Positions 1-6,828 are shown, counted from the first letter of the stretch. The stretch is 9,254 nucleotides of DNA from Massilia sp. (GCA_003520365.1 DOUW01000325.1:1-9254), one strand, 5' to 3'. The notes: generated by a model from the letters alone, not told the origin. Numbers and translations are program-made.

Positions 1-33
1 ACATGATCCCACGAGTCTAAACAGGTAGGCAGC

Positions 34-306
34 GTGTGGATGCAGAATGCTCCATATGCTGCAGAAGTGCTTACATTCGTAAAAGGCGATCAGCAGGTCA
101 TCAATCAGATAGGGCCGATTAGCTCTGCAAAACTCGTTGGTATTACGTCTGTACAGAGCAGCATAAGTCACGATGATAAATTCACTCCGGGCTATGACCT
201 TTATCAAGTGAGCGTACGCGGAGAACGGTCTTCGGTACGAGTTACCGTTGAACGTAAAGCCTCGCAAAATGGGAGCAGCGATCTTCGTGTCGAATCGATT
301 GAATGA
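34..306 (+). CDS. Hypothetical protein, possibly N-terminally truncated
   Basis: An open frame of 90 codons that I do not recognise with confidence. It could start at GTG 34 or ATG 40. A purine-rich AGGTAGG at 23-29 lies 4 nt before the GTG and 10 nt before the ATG, so neither start is clearly favoured. An in-frame TGA at 4-6 blocks extension. There is no signal peptide or membrane segment. The pattern is a short helix-like start (AAEVLTFVKGDQQVINQIG), then alternating strands ending in YQVSVRGERSSVRVTVERK and LRVESIE. This loosely resembles small Coa1-like/cytochrome oxidase assembly domains, which normally follow an N-terminal membrane anchor that is missing here. GC is about 47% over 61-240, far below the flagellar genes, suggesting different ancestry. 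It may be an intact small gene or the 3' remnant of a broken one. Confidence 0.5.
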   Translation: MWMQNAPYAAEVLTFVKGDQQVINQIGPISSAKLVGITSVQSSISHDDKFTPGYDLYQVSVRGERSSVRVTVERKASQNGSSDLRVESIE

Positions 307-370
307 GGCGTGCAACTGATGTGAGAGCGAAATGTCCTGGTGAGGCGACGTGTAGGACCGTAAAGGGTCG

Positions 371-418
371 TTAGCGGACGCTCCAACAGGGCTGCAACCG
401 GCTAAAGGCGGACGTTCC
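371..418 (+). repeat. Two short GCGGACG(C/T)TCC direct repeats
   Basis: The 11-mer GCGGACGCTCC (374-384) recurs as GCGGACGTTCC (408-418), with one mismatch and 34 nt between start points. Both are preceded by TAAAG- or TTAG-like sequence. A related inverted form, GTGTCCGCTTCGGGTTG, occurs just after the next gene at about 692-708. The block resembles fragments of short dispersed intergenic repeats, but that identity is inferred from recall. The 199 nt between the two small genes (307-505) otherwise show no coding signal. Confidence 0.35.
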
Positions 419-433
419 TGAAAAACCAATTTT

Positions 434-460
434 ACAAGCCTGACAACATGGTATGCTTGT
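434..460 (+). other. Weak inverted repeat upstream of the small gene
   Basis: ACAAGC (434-439) and GCTTGT (455-460) form a 6-bp inverted repeat with a 15-nt spacer. It sits in the AT-richer stretch 46 nt before the ATG at 506. It could be an operator or part of a promoter region, since TTTACA and TATGCT-like hexamers are nearby but with a poor 15-nt spacing. Arms this short can arise by chance. Confidence 0.2.
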
Positions 461-505
461 TTCAAAGGCCCGTTTTCCCTGAACCGCACACCTGAGGAGA
501 AAGCA

Positions 506-691
506 ATGAACGTACGCGCAATTGGTCTGACGATCACTGTCGTTGATATTGCCTATGTCGTCATCAGGTTGTGGAAGGCTTTCAATTCCCCGGATGGCGA
601 GCGGTACTTGAAGCGCCGTATGCAGGGACCTTTCGTGCCGCTGACTCCAGAGGAGCAAGCGCGCGACAAGGCACGCAAGCTCGATAGCTGA
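506..691 (+). CDS. Small putative membrane-anchored protein, 61 aa, unknown function
   Basis: The ATG at 506 is preceded by a near-perfect ribosome binding site, GAGGAG at 494-499, with a 6-nt spacer. This is strong support for a real gene despite its size. Residues 5-23 (AIGLTITVVDIAYVVIRLW) are hydrophobic and could form one membrane segment. The C-terminal two thirds are polar and basic then acidic (GERYLKRRMQG; PLTPEEQARDKARKL) and would be a soluble tail. I do not recognise the family. It is on the opposite strand to flgL and convergent with it, with 114 nt between the two stop codons, so it is not part of the flagellar operon. No terminator with a T-run follows; GGTTG/CAACC (704-719) makes only a 5-bp hairpin. 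Confidence 0.6.
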   Translation: MNVRAIGLTITVVDIAYVVIRLWKAFNSPDGERYLKRRMQGPFVPLTPEEQARDKARKLDS

Positions 692-767
692 GTGTCCGCT
701 TCGGGTTGCGCATTCAACCGGTCGACGCGAAAGACAGCGGCGGCGCGATAACGCACCGGCCGCCACA

Positions 768-790
768 GTGGGTTCGAGAACCCACCCGAC
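768..790 (+). repeat. REP-like palindromic unit downstream of flgL
   Basis: GTGGGTTC-GA-GAACCCAC (768-785) is a perfect 8-bp palindrome with a 2-nt centre, followed by CCGAC. Over 23 nt (768-790) it matches the unit at 8486-8508 at 19 positions. Two of the differences (A to T and T to A) are on opposite arms and preserve pairing. It begins about 15 nt past the flgL stop codon in the direction of transcription. It could act as a 3' mRNA hairpin or weak terminator, although no T-run follows on either strand. Confidence 0.6.
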
Positions 791-805
791 GAAAGCGCGG
801 CGCGC

Positions 806-2029
806 TTAGCCGATGTAGTTGAACAGCGACAGCCCCGACATGGTCTTGAACGATTTCTGCGCCGCTTCCAGCGTGGTCTGCTGGGTCGCGTACTGCGAGA
901 TCGCCTTCACGATGTCCAGGTCCTGCAGCCGCGACAGGGTGCCCGCGTACTGCAGGCCCAGGTCGGCGCCCGAGTCCTCCAGGTAGTCGAGTTCCTTCAT
1001 GCGCGAGCCGATCGAGGCGCGCACGGTCAGCATGTTGTCGAGCGAGGACTTCAGGCCTTCGCTGGCGGTCGTGAGCTTGTTGTTCAGCGCGGCCAGGCTG
1101 GTGGTATCGTCGCCGGATGCGCGCAGGGCCGCGACCAGGTCGGTCATGGTGGTGAAGATCGATTCGCGCTGGCTCGGCTTGACCTCGAACTTGTCGCCGT
1201 CGGCCGGGGCGCCGCTGATCGTGAACGAGGTGCCGTCGAAGGCGATCTGCTTGCCGGCGACATAGGGCTCGTCGGCCAGCACCACGTTCTTCGGCGTGGT
1301 GCTCTCGTCGGTCACGCTGTAGGTGGTCACGGCCGGGCTGCCGCTGACCTTGAATTCCAGCGTGTAGTTGTGGCCGGTCAGCTTGCTGGCGTCGGTCACC
1401 GAGCCCGAGGTGGCGACCGCCCCGCCCTTGTTGCCGTCGACCATAATGGTCTGGGTAGTGCCGTTGCCGGTGCGGTTGTTCTCGAAGATGGCGTTGCCCG
1501 AGTCGCTGATCGCGATCGAGCGCGAAGGGCCGACCTGCAGCATGCGCTGGCCCTGGTCGCCCTGGTAGATGGCGCCGCTGTCGGTCTGGACGAAGGGAAC
1601 GGTGCTGCCCTTGTAGCTCGAGAACAGGTAGCCGCCGTTGCCGTCGGCCCGGTTCGCCACGCCCAGCAGGTCCTGCATGCGGCCTTCGATCTCGGTCGCG
1701 ATCATCAGGCGCTGCTCGCGCGACAGCGCGCCGCCGCCGGCCTGCACCACCAGGGTCTGCACGTCCATGACCAGGTCGGCGCCGTCGCTGAGCGCGCTTT
1801 CCACCAGCGCCAGCGAATCGTTCGCGTTCCCGCGGTTGGTCGCGTACTGGGTGTTGAGCGACTGCGACTGCGTCACTTCCAGCGCGCGCGCCGAGGCGAT
1901 CGGGTCGTCGGCGGCGGTCAGCATGCGCCGGTTGGTCGACAGCTGGTTCTGGGTCTTCGCCATCTGCGACTGCAGCGTGTTGAGCTGGGTGGTGGCGTTC
2001 TCGTAGATGCTTCGGGTACTGATGCGCAT
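806..2029 (-). CDS. flgL: Flagellar hook-associated protein 3 (hook-filament junction protein)
   Basis: FlgL (HAP3) forms the second junction ring between the hook/FlgK and the flagellin filament. It is secreted by the flagellar type III apparatus and has no signal peptide. The N-terminal coiled-coil segment MRISTRSIYENATTQLNTLQ and the C-terminal helix ending in the SLFNYIG region are typical of the flagellin-like D0/D1 core. Helices at about 40-125 and 290-400 form D1. At 407 aa it is longer than the enteric protein (about 317 aa). The extra length lies in the middle (about 185-287) and includes a beta-rich module, VTDASKLT...FTISGAPADGDKFEVKP (211-285), that resembles one in FlgK. The start is supported by GGAG 8 nt upstream. 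flgL follows the flgK stop after 25 nt and is probably co-transcribed from the promoter before flgK. Confidence 0.95.
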   Translation of the reverse strand: MRISTRSIYENATTQLNTLQSQMAKTQNQLSTNRRMLTAADDPIASARALEVTQSQSLNTQYATNRGNANDSLALVESALSDGADLVMDVQTLVVQAGGGALSREQRLMIATEIEGRMQDLLGVANRADGNGGYLFSSYKGSTVPFVQTDSGAIYQGDQGQRMLQVGPSRSIAISDSGNAIFENNRTGNGTTQTIMVDGNKGGAVATSGSVTDASKLTGHNYTLEFKVSGSPAVTTYSVTDESTTPKNVVLADEPYVAGKQIAFDGTSFTISGAPADGDKFEVKPSQRESIFTTMTDLVAALRASGDDTTSLAALNNKLTTASEGLKSSLDNMLTVRASIGSRMKELDYLEDSGADLGLQYAGTLSRLQDLDIVKAISQYATQQTTLEAAQKSFKTMSGLSLFNYIG

Positions 2030-2054
2030 GTTCTATTCTCCGCGGGCTGCCGTA

Positions 2055-4010
2055 TCAGCGCCCGATCGACAGCAGGGTGTCGAAGATGCTGCTGGCGATC
2101 TGCATGACCTTGCCGGCCGCCTGGTAGGCCTGCTGGTACTTCAGCAGGTTGGTCGCTTCCTCGTCCAGGTTGACGCCCGAGACGTCGAGCGCGGCGCCCT
2201 GCACCTGCTTGAGCAGGGCTTCGTTGGCGCTGGCGTTGACCTGCACTTCGCGCGTCTTGTTGCCGACCGTGCTGACGGTCTGGGCAAAGGCCGACTGGTA
2301 GGTCGCCTTGCCGCCGTCGAAGATGTTGGTGGTCTGCAGCGCGGCCAGGGCCTGGATGTTGCGCGTGTCGGCGCTGGCGCCGGTGTTGGCGCTGATGGTG
2401 AAGCTGTCGCCGTCCTGGGGCACGCCGCTGGTGCTCACGTTCATGCCGCTGAAGCTGTAGCTGGCGTTGGCCTTGTAGGGCGCGCTGCCGCCGGTATAGG
2501 TGGTGGTCGTGCCGTTCAGGGTCATGGTCACGGTGGCGCCGCTCGGGAAGCCCGAGAGGTTGTCGGCGGCGCTGTCGTAGCGCAGCGTGACCGGCAGGCT
2601 GGGCGGCGTGCCGAAGAAGCTGCTGTCCACGGCGCCGGCGCTCAGCTTGGCGCTGCCCTTGTTCTCGTTCGGGACGGCGGTCGCGATCGGGGTGGCGGCG
2701 GCGATCTGGTTCACGTGGCTCAGGGCCACGTCCATGCCGGAAGCACCGTAAGCGGTCGGGCGCACCAGGTAGTTGTCGCCGGCGGCCGCGTTGCCGGTGA
2801 TCGTGAAGGCGACGCCGTCCTTCTCGAAGGTGGTGCCGGCCGGGTCGTAGGGTTCGACCTTGGTCTTCTGGCGGTCGGACAGGCGCGTGATGTAGAAGTC
2901 GGTGCCGTCGGACTCAATCTTGTAGTCGCTGTCGGTCAGCTTGGTGGGATCCGTGACGGCCGCGCCGACCTTGGCGGTGCTGGTAATGGCGTTGTCTACC
3001 GCCGCGCCGACGTAGGCCGGGGCCTGCACGAAGAAATCCTTGCCCTGCTGGCCGGTGGCATCGATGCCGAGCTTGTGCTGGGCGTTGAAGGTCGAGGCCA
3101 GGCCGATCGCGAGGCGGCCGATCTGGTTCTGGACGCGGTCCAGGGTATTGGTGCGGAACTCGAGCAGGCCGCCCAGTTCGCCGCCGGCGAGCGCGCTTTC
3201 CGGCAGCGCCACCACTTTGTCGGCGGTGGCATAGCCGACCGTCAGGCGGGTCTGGTCGGTCGGCGACTTCATGGTCGCCAGCTGGAACGACTGCTGGCCC
3301 ACGACCAGCGGCTGGCCGGTGCCGATCGAGACGTTCAGCGCATTGTTGCTGCCGGCCGTGACGGTCGCCTTGACGTGCTTGTTCAGCTCCATCACCAGCT
3401 GGTCGCGCTGGTCGAGCAGGTCGTTCGGCTGGCGCCCTTCGATCGAGCCGTAGGAGCCGATCTTCCCGTTCAGCTCCGAGATCTGGCGCGCATAGGCGTT
3501 GATCAGGTTGACGTTGGTCTCGATCTCGGTGTTCACGCCGGAATCGATCTCTTCCAGGCGCGCGTCGATCTGCTGGAAGCTGCCGGACAGGGTCTCGGCC
3601 GCGGACAGCAGGGCCTGGCGCGATGGGCCGGAGGCGCCGTTGCCGGCCACTTCCTGCACCGCCGAGAAGAAGTTCTGGAGCGCCGGCGACAGGCCCGAGG
3701 TGGTGTCGGCCAGCAGGTTGTCGATCTGGCTGATCTGGTTGTAGTAGGCGTCGAGCGAGGATTTCGAGGCGGTCGCGGTGCGCACCTGGTTGTTCAGGAA
3801 TTCGTCGCTGTAGCGCTTGATCTCGGCGATCTTGGTGCCGGTGCCGACAAATCCGTAGCCGAACTCCATCGACGTCGACGTGGCCTGCACCACGCCCTGG
3901 CGGCTGTAGCCGTCCACGTTGGCGTTGGTGATGTTGTGGCCGGTCGTCGCCAGCGCCGTCTGCGCCGCGTACAGGCCAGTCTTGCCGATGCTGAGGAGGT
4001 TTCCGGACAT
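2055..4010 (-). CDS. flgK: Flagellar hook-associated protein 1
   Basis: FlgK (HAP1) forms the first junction ring on the distal end of the hook and is exported by the flagellar type III system. Its N-terminus, LLSIGKTGLYAAQTALATTG followed by NITNANVDGYSRQ (about 5-37), is the standard rod/hook-family motif. The C-terminus, SGVNLDEEATNLLKYQQAYQ through the final helix to residue 651, is the matching D0 helix. Residues about 85-220 are helical/coiled coil (D1). The protein is 651 aa against about 547 in enterics. The surplus lies in the exposed central part, with two beta-rich segments at about 352-418 and 485-541 that end in the same FTI(T/S)G..(A/P)..GD pattern. The start ATG has only a modest AGAGAAA ribosome binding site. 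A sigma-28-like promoter sits 26-52 nt upstream. Confidence 0.96.
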   Translation of the reverse strand: MSGNLLSIGKTGLYAAQTALATTGHNITNANVDGYSRQGVVQATSTSMEFGYGFVGTGTKIAEIKRYSDEFLNNQVRTATASKSSLDAYYNQISQIDNLLADTTSGLSPALQNFFSAVQEVAGNGASGPSRQALLSAAETLSGSFQQIDARLEEIDSGVNTEIETNVNLINAYARQISELNGKIGSYGSIEGRQPNDLLDQRDQLVMELNKHVKATVTAGSNNALNVSIGTGQPLVVGQQSFQLATMKSPTDQTRLTVGYATADKVVALPESALAGGELGGLLEFRTNTLDRVQNQIGRLAIGLASTFNAQHKLGIDATGQQGKDFFVQAPAYVGAAVDNAITSTAKVGAAVTDPTKLTDSDYKIESDGTDFYITRLSDRQKTKVEPYDPAGTTFEKDGVAFTITGNAAAGDNYLVRPTAYGASGMDVALSHVNQIAAATPIATAVPNENKGSAKLSAGAVDSSFFGTPPSLPVTLRYDSAADNLSGFPSGATVTMTLNGTTTTYTGGSAPYKANASYSFSGMNVSTSGVPQDGDSFTISANTGASADTRNIQALAALQTTNIFDGGKATYQSAFAQTVSTVGNKTREVQVNASANEALLKQVQGAALDVSGVNLDEEATNLLKYQQAYQAAGKVMQIASSIFDTLLSIGR

Positions 4011-4035
4011 GTCGTTTCTCTATCTGTTGTTATGT

Positions 4036-4062
4036 TCTACGGCAGGCATTGCCAAAACTTGA
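4036..4062 (-). promoter_or_regulatory. Probable sigma-28 (FliA) promoter for flgKL
   Basis: On the minus strand, TCAAGTTT (4062-4055) is followed by exactly 11 nt and then GCCGTAGA (4043-4036). The FliA consensus in enterics is TAAAGTTT-N11-GCCGATAA. The -35 half matches 7 of 8 positions and the -10 half 5 of 8, including the key GCCG. It lies in the 76-nt flgJ-flgK gap in the correct orientation, and would give a leader of roughly 20 nt before the flgK ATG. A class-3 promoter before flgK is known in enteric bacteria, which makes the site plausible, but it is a sequence match only. Confidence 0.7.
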
Positions 4063-4086
4063 ATGCCGCCGCGGTCAGGACACTCG

Positions 4087-5025
4087 TTACGCCAGGGAGT
4101 TCTTGATAATTTTTGACAACTTCGCCCCGTATTGCGGGTCGGTCGCGTAGCCGGCGCGCTGCAGGCCGTGCGCGAAGGCCGAGGCGTCGCCTGCGCTGTC
4201 GAGCACTTTTTCGTAGCGCGGATTGTTCGCCAGCATGCGCGCGTAATCCTTGAACGAGTCGCCCGGGGTGTCGTAGGCACGGAACTTCTCGACCTTCTGG
4301 TGCGGCTTGCCGTTGATGTATTCGGTGGTCACGGCTGTGGCGACCTTGCCCTTCCAGCCCGGGCCGGCCTTGATGCCGAACAGGTTGTTGGCGTTCGTGC
4401 CGTCGGCATTGCGGATCATGCGCCGGCCCCAGCCGGTTTCGAGGGCCGCCTGGCCCAGCATGAACTTGGCCGGCACGCCGGTGACTTCTTCCGCCGCGGC
4501 CGCGTGGGCGCCGAGCTTTTCCTGGAAGGCGCGCACGTGGGCCGGCTGGACCCGGCCGGCGCCGTTGATGCCCTGGGTCTGCAGGCCGGCGTCCAGGCCT
4601 TCCTTCAGCGGTCCGAGCTTGCCCTTGACCGGGATGTCGAGCGCCTCGGCGACGCCGTTCCTGCCGACCACGGCTGACGCGGTGCCGGCATCGGCGCCGA
4701 TCGCCAGCGCCTTGGCGTCGGTCTGCACCGACAGCTGGCGCACCAGCACGTCGGCCAGGCCCATGCCGCGCTTGGCCAGGTTCTGGCTGAGCTGCTGGTC
4801 GAGCATGGACGTGAACATCTTCGTCTGCTGGTTGTCCATCACGCCTTCCTGGGGCGTGGCCTCGCGCATGGTCTTCATCATCTGGTTGATGAAGAGGGCC
4901 TCGAACTGGGTCGCGGCGCCGCGCATGGCGTCGTTCGAGCCGGCCTTGGCCGACTGCTTCAGTTTGCCGAGGTCCTGGACGTCGAGCGCGAACTTGCTGC
5001 TCAGGTCGTGCTTGGAAGGGATCAT
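4087..5025 (-). CDS. flgJ: Flagellar rod assembly protein / peptidoglycan hydrolase FlgJ
   Basis: FlgJ is exported to the periplasm through the flagellar apparatus. It caps the growing rod and opens the peptidoglycan for it. Both domains are visible. The N-terminal rod-binding domain spans about 35-100 (AATQFEALFINQMMKTMREA; MLDQQLSQNLAKRGMGLADV). A low-complexity linker follows at about 101-160. The C-terminal glucosaminidase-type domain spans about 165-312. AALETGWG (193-200) carries the likely catalytic Glu196, followed by NLFGIK (214-219), a conserved-looking TTEY (233-236) and the YDTPGDSFKDYA segment (251-262). The 312-aa length equals the enteric two-domain protein (about 313), so it is intact. 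AAGGA, overlapping the flgI TAA stop, serves as its ribosome binding site; the gap to flgI is 9 nt, so translational coupling is likely. Confidence 0.96.
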   Translation of the reverse strand: MIPSKHDLSSKFALDVQDLGKLKQSAKAGSNDAMRGAATQFEALFINQMMKTMREATPQEGVMDNQQTKMFTSMLDQQLSQNLAKRGMGLADVLVRQLSVQTDAKALAIGADAGTASAVVGRNGVAEALDIPVKGKLGPLKEGLDAGLQTQGINGAGRVQPAHVRAFQEKLGAHAAAAEEVTGVPAKFMLGQAALETGWGRRMIRNADGTNANNLFGIKAGPGWKGKVATAVTTEYINGKPHQKVEKFRAYDTPGDSFKDYARMLANNPRYEKVLDSAGDASAFAHGLQRAGYATDPQYGAKLSKIIKNSLA

Positions 5026-5034
5026 GCGGCGTCC

Positions 5035-6147
5035 TTAGATGATCTCGAGTTCGGCGCGCAGCGAACCGGCGGCCTTCAGCGCCTGCAGGATGGCCAGCAG
5101 GTCTTGCGGGGTCGCACCGATCGAATTCATGGCCTTGACCACTTCCGCCAGCGAGGCGCCGCCCTTCACCAGCAGCACCTTGCCCGGGTCCTTCTTGACC
5201 TCCACGGTCGGGGTGGTCGTGACCACGGTCTGGCCGCGCGAGCCCGGGGCCGGCTGGCTGACGTTCTGGTCGGCGCCGATCGTCACCGACAGGTTGCCGT
5301 GCGAGATGGCGCAGGTATCGAGGGTGACGGCCTGGTTCATCACCACCGAGCCGGTGCGCGCGTTCAGGATCACCTTGGCGGCGGCCGCGGCCGGCTTGAC
5401 GTCGATGTTTTCCAGCAGGCCGATGAAGCTCACGCGCGCATCCGACGAGGCCGGGGTACGCACGCGGATCACGCGCCCGTCGAGGGCGGTGGCGGTGCCG
5501 GCGCCGAACTGGTCGTTCACGGCGGTTACCACGCGGCTGGCGGTAGCGAAGTCGGTGTCGTTCAGTTCCAGGCGGATCTGGTTGTTCTCGCCCAGGTTCG
5601 ACGGCACCGCGCGCTCGACGGTGGCGCCGGCCGAGATCTTGCCGACCGACAGATGGTTGACCTGCACCTGGGCGCCACCGGCGGAGGCGCCCACGCCACC
5701 CACCAGCACGTTACCCTGCGCCATGGCGTAGACCTGGCCGTCCGCGCCGTGCAGCGGCGTCATCAGGAGGGTGCCGCCGCGCAGGCTCTTTGCGTTGCCG
5801 ATCGAGGACACGGTGATGTCGATGGTCTGGCCCGGCTGGGCAAAGGCCGGCAGCGAGGTCGTGACCATCACGGCCGCGACGTTTTTCAGTTGCAGCTGGC
5901 CGGTCGGCGGCAGGTTCACGCCCTTCTGCTGCAGCATGGCGATGATCGACTGCACGGTGAACGGGGTCTGGCTGGTCTGGTCGCCGGTGCCGTCCAGGCC
6001 CACCACCAGGCCGTAGCCCGACAACTGGTTCTGGCGCACGCCGGCGATGCTGGCCATGTCCTTCAGGCGCTCGGCCTGGGCCATCGGTGCGGCGATCGTG
6101 CTTGCGAGAGCGGCGCACAGCGCCAGCAGCGGAAAGGTAAAACGCAT
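5035..6147 (-). CDS. flgI: Flagellar P-ring protein
   Basis: FlgI polymerises in the periplasm into the P-ring, the bushing of the rod at the peptidoglycan layer. It is exported by the Sec pathway. The signal peptide MRFTFPLLALCAALASTIAA ends with PMAQA, predicting cleavage after residue 25, before ERLKDMASI. Family hallmarks follow: GVRQNQLSGYGLVVGLDGTG (about 36-55) and FTVQSIIAMLQQKGV, with a long beta-rich body up to the terminal ...LRAELEII. Starts at 6153 (GTG), 6150 (ATG) and 6147 (ATG) are in frame. The GGAG at 6156-6153 overlaps the GTG itself and is 5 nt before the ATG at 6147, so I chose 6147 (370 aa; enteric FlgI is about 365). The mature protein has a single cysteine (Cys279), so an intramolecular disulfide like that of enteric FlgI is not possible. 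The gap to flgH is 16 nt. Confidence 0.95.
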   Translation of the reverse strand: MRFTFPLLALCAALASTIAAPMAQAERLKDMASIAGVRQNQLSGYGLVVGLDGTGDQTSQTPFTVQSIIAMLQQKGVNLPPTGQLQLKNVAAVMVTTSLPAFAQPGQTIDITVSSIGNAKSLRGGTLLMTPLHGADGQVYAMAQGNVLVGGVGASAGGAQVQVNHLSVGKISAGATVERAVPSNLGENNQIRLELNDTDFATASRVVTAVNDQFGAGTATALDGRVIRVRTPASSDARVSFIGLLENIDVKPAAAAAKVILNARTGSVVMNQAVTLDTCAISHGNLSVTIGADQNVSQPAPGSRGQTVVTTTPTVEVKKDPGKVLLVKGGASLAEVVKAMNSIGATPQDLLAILQALKAAGSLRAELEII

Positions 6148-6163
6148 CATCACTCCGGAAAAA

Positions 6164-6811
6164 TCAGAACGGCAGCAGCGACTGGAAGAAGCGCGACATC
6201 ATCGAATTCACCTCGGCGCGGTCGATGCGGCTGTTGGTGCGGTACTCGACGCGCGCGTCGGCCACCACGGTCGACGAGACGACGTTGCCCGTCTGGATGG
6301 TGTCGGGGCTGACGAGCCCCGAGAAGCGGATGAACTCGATGCCCTTGTTCATCGCGACCTGCTTCTCGCCGGCGACGATCAAATTGCCGTTGGCAAGCAC
6401 CTCGGTGACGGTCACGCCGATGGTGCCGGTGAAGGCATTGCTGGCGCTCTGGTTGTCGCCGTCGGCGAACTTGATGCCGCCTTCGGTGCCGACGCTCGCG
6501 CCCAGCCTCGACTGCAGCGGGCCCGGCAGGCCAAACGTGGCGCTGCCCGTCTTGTTGCCCGAGCTGGCGCCGCTCTTGTTGGCCGAGGTCTTCTCGACGA
6601 TGTTGATGGTCAGCAGGTCGCCCACCTGGCGCGCGCGGCGGTCTTCGAACATTGGGCGGTAGCGCGCGGCGTTATAGATGGCGCCATCGGTCGGCGGCGC
6701 GACCTCGGCCAGCGCCGGACGCGCGCTGCGCGTTTCCTGCACGATCGAGCTCGGCGTGGTGGCGCAGCCGGTGAGGACCAGGGCGGCCGCGATGAATGCG
6801 AGTTTCTTCAT
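6164..6811 (-). CDS. flgH: Flagellar L-ring lipoprotein
   Basis: FlgH forms the L-ring in the outer membrane around the distal rod. MKKLAFIAAALVLTGC is a lipoprotein signal with lipobox LTGC and the acylated cysteine at residue 16. The next residues are ATT, with no Asp at +2, fitting outer-membrane delivery. Family motifs include AIYNAARYRPMFEDRRARQV (about 44-63), DLLTINIVEKTSANK (65-79), GTIGVTVTEVLANGNLIVAG and the C-terminal IRFSGLVSPDTIQTGNVVSS plus FFQSLLPF. Length is 215 aa, close to the enteric 232. The gap after the flgG stop is 17 nt and contains no recognisable Shine-Dalgarno sequence (GTTCACGTTTACATC before the ATG), so initiation may depend on coupling to flgG. No upstream in-frame start is better. 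Confidence 0.96.
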   Translation of the reverse strand: MKKLAFIAAALVLTGCATTPSSIVQETRSARPALAEVAPPTDGAIYNAARYRPMFEDRRARQVGDLLTINIVEKTSANKSGASSGNKTGSATFGLPGPLQSRLGASVGTEGGIKFADGDNQSASNAFTGTIGVTVTEVLANGNLIVAGEKQVAMNKGIEFIRFSGLVSPDTIQTGNVVSSTVVADARVEYRTNSRIDRAEVNSMMSRFFQSLLPF

Positions 6812-6828
6812 GATGTAAACGTGAACGA

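Noticed and set aside
737..766. GGCGGC...GCCGCC hairpin as a terminator for flgL or the small gene
   Set aside because: Only 6 bp with a 14-nt loop and no T-run; not distinguishable from GC-rich background.
2007..4106. A 699-codon open frame on the plus strand opposite flgK
   Set aside because: The product is a low-complexity Val/Ala/Gly/Arg/His-rich sequence, the usual antisense shadow of a high-GC gene; flgK on the other strand has full family motifs.
5008..6312. A 434-codon plus-strand open frame opposite flgI and flgH
   Set aside because: Same compositional artefact (His/Arg/Gly/Ala rich, no domain pattern) over well-supported flagellar genes.
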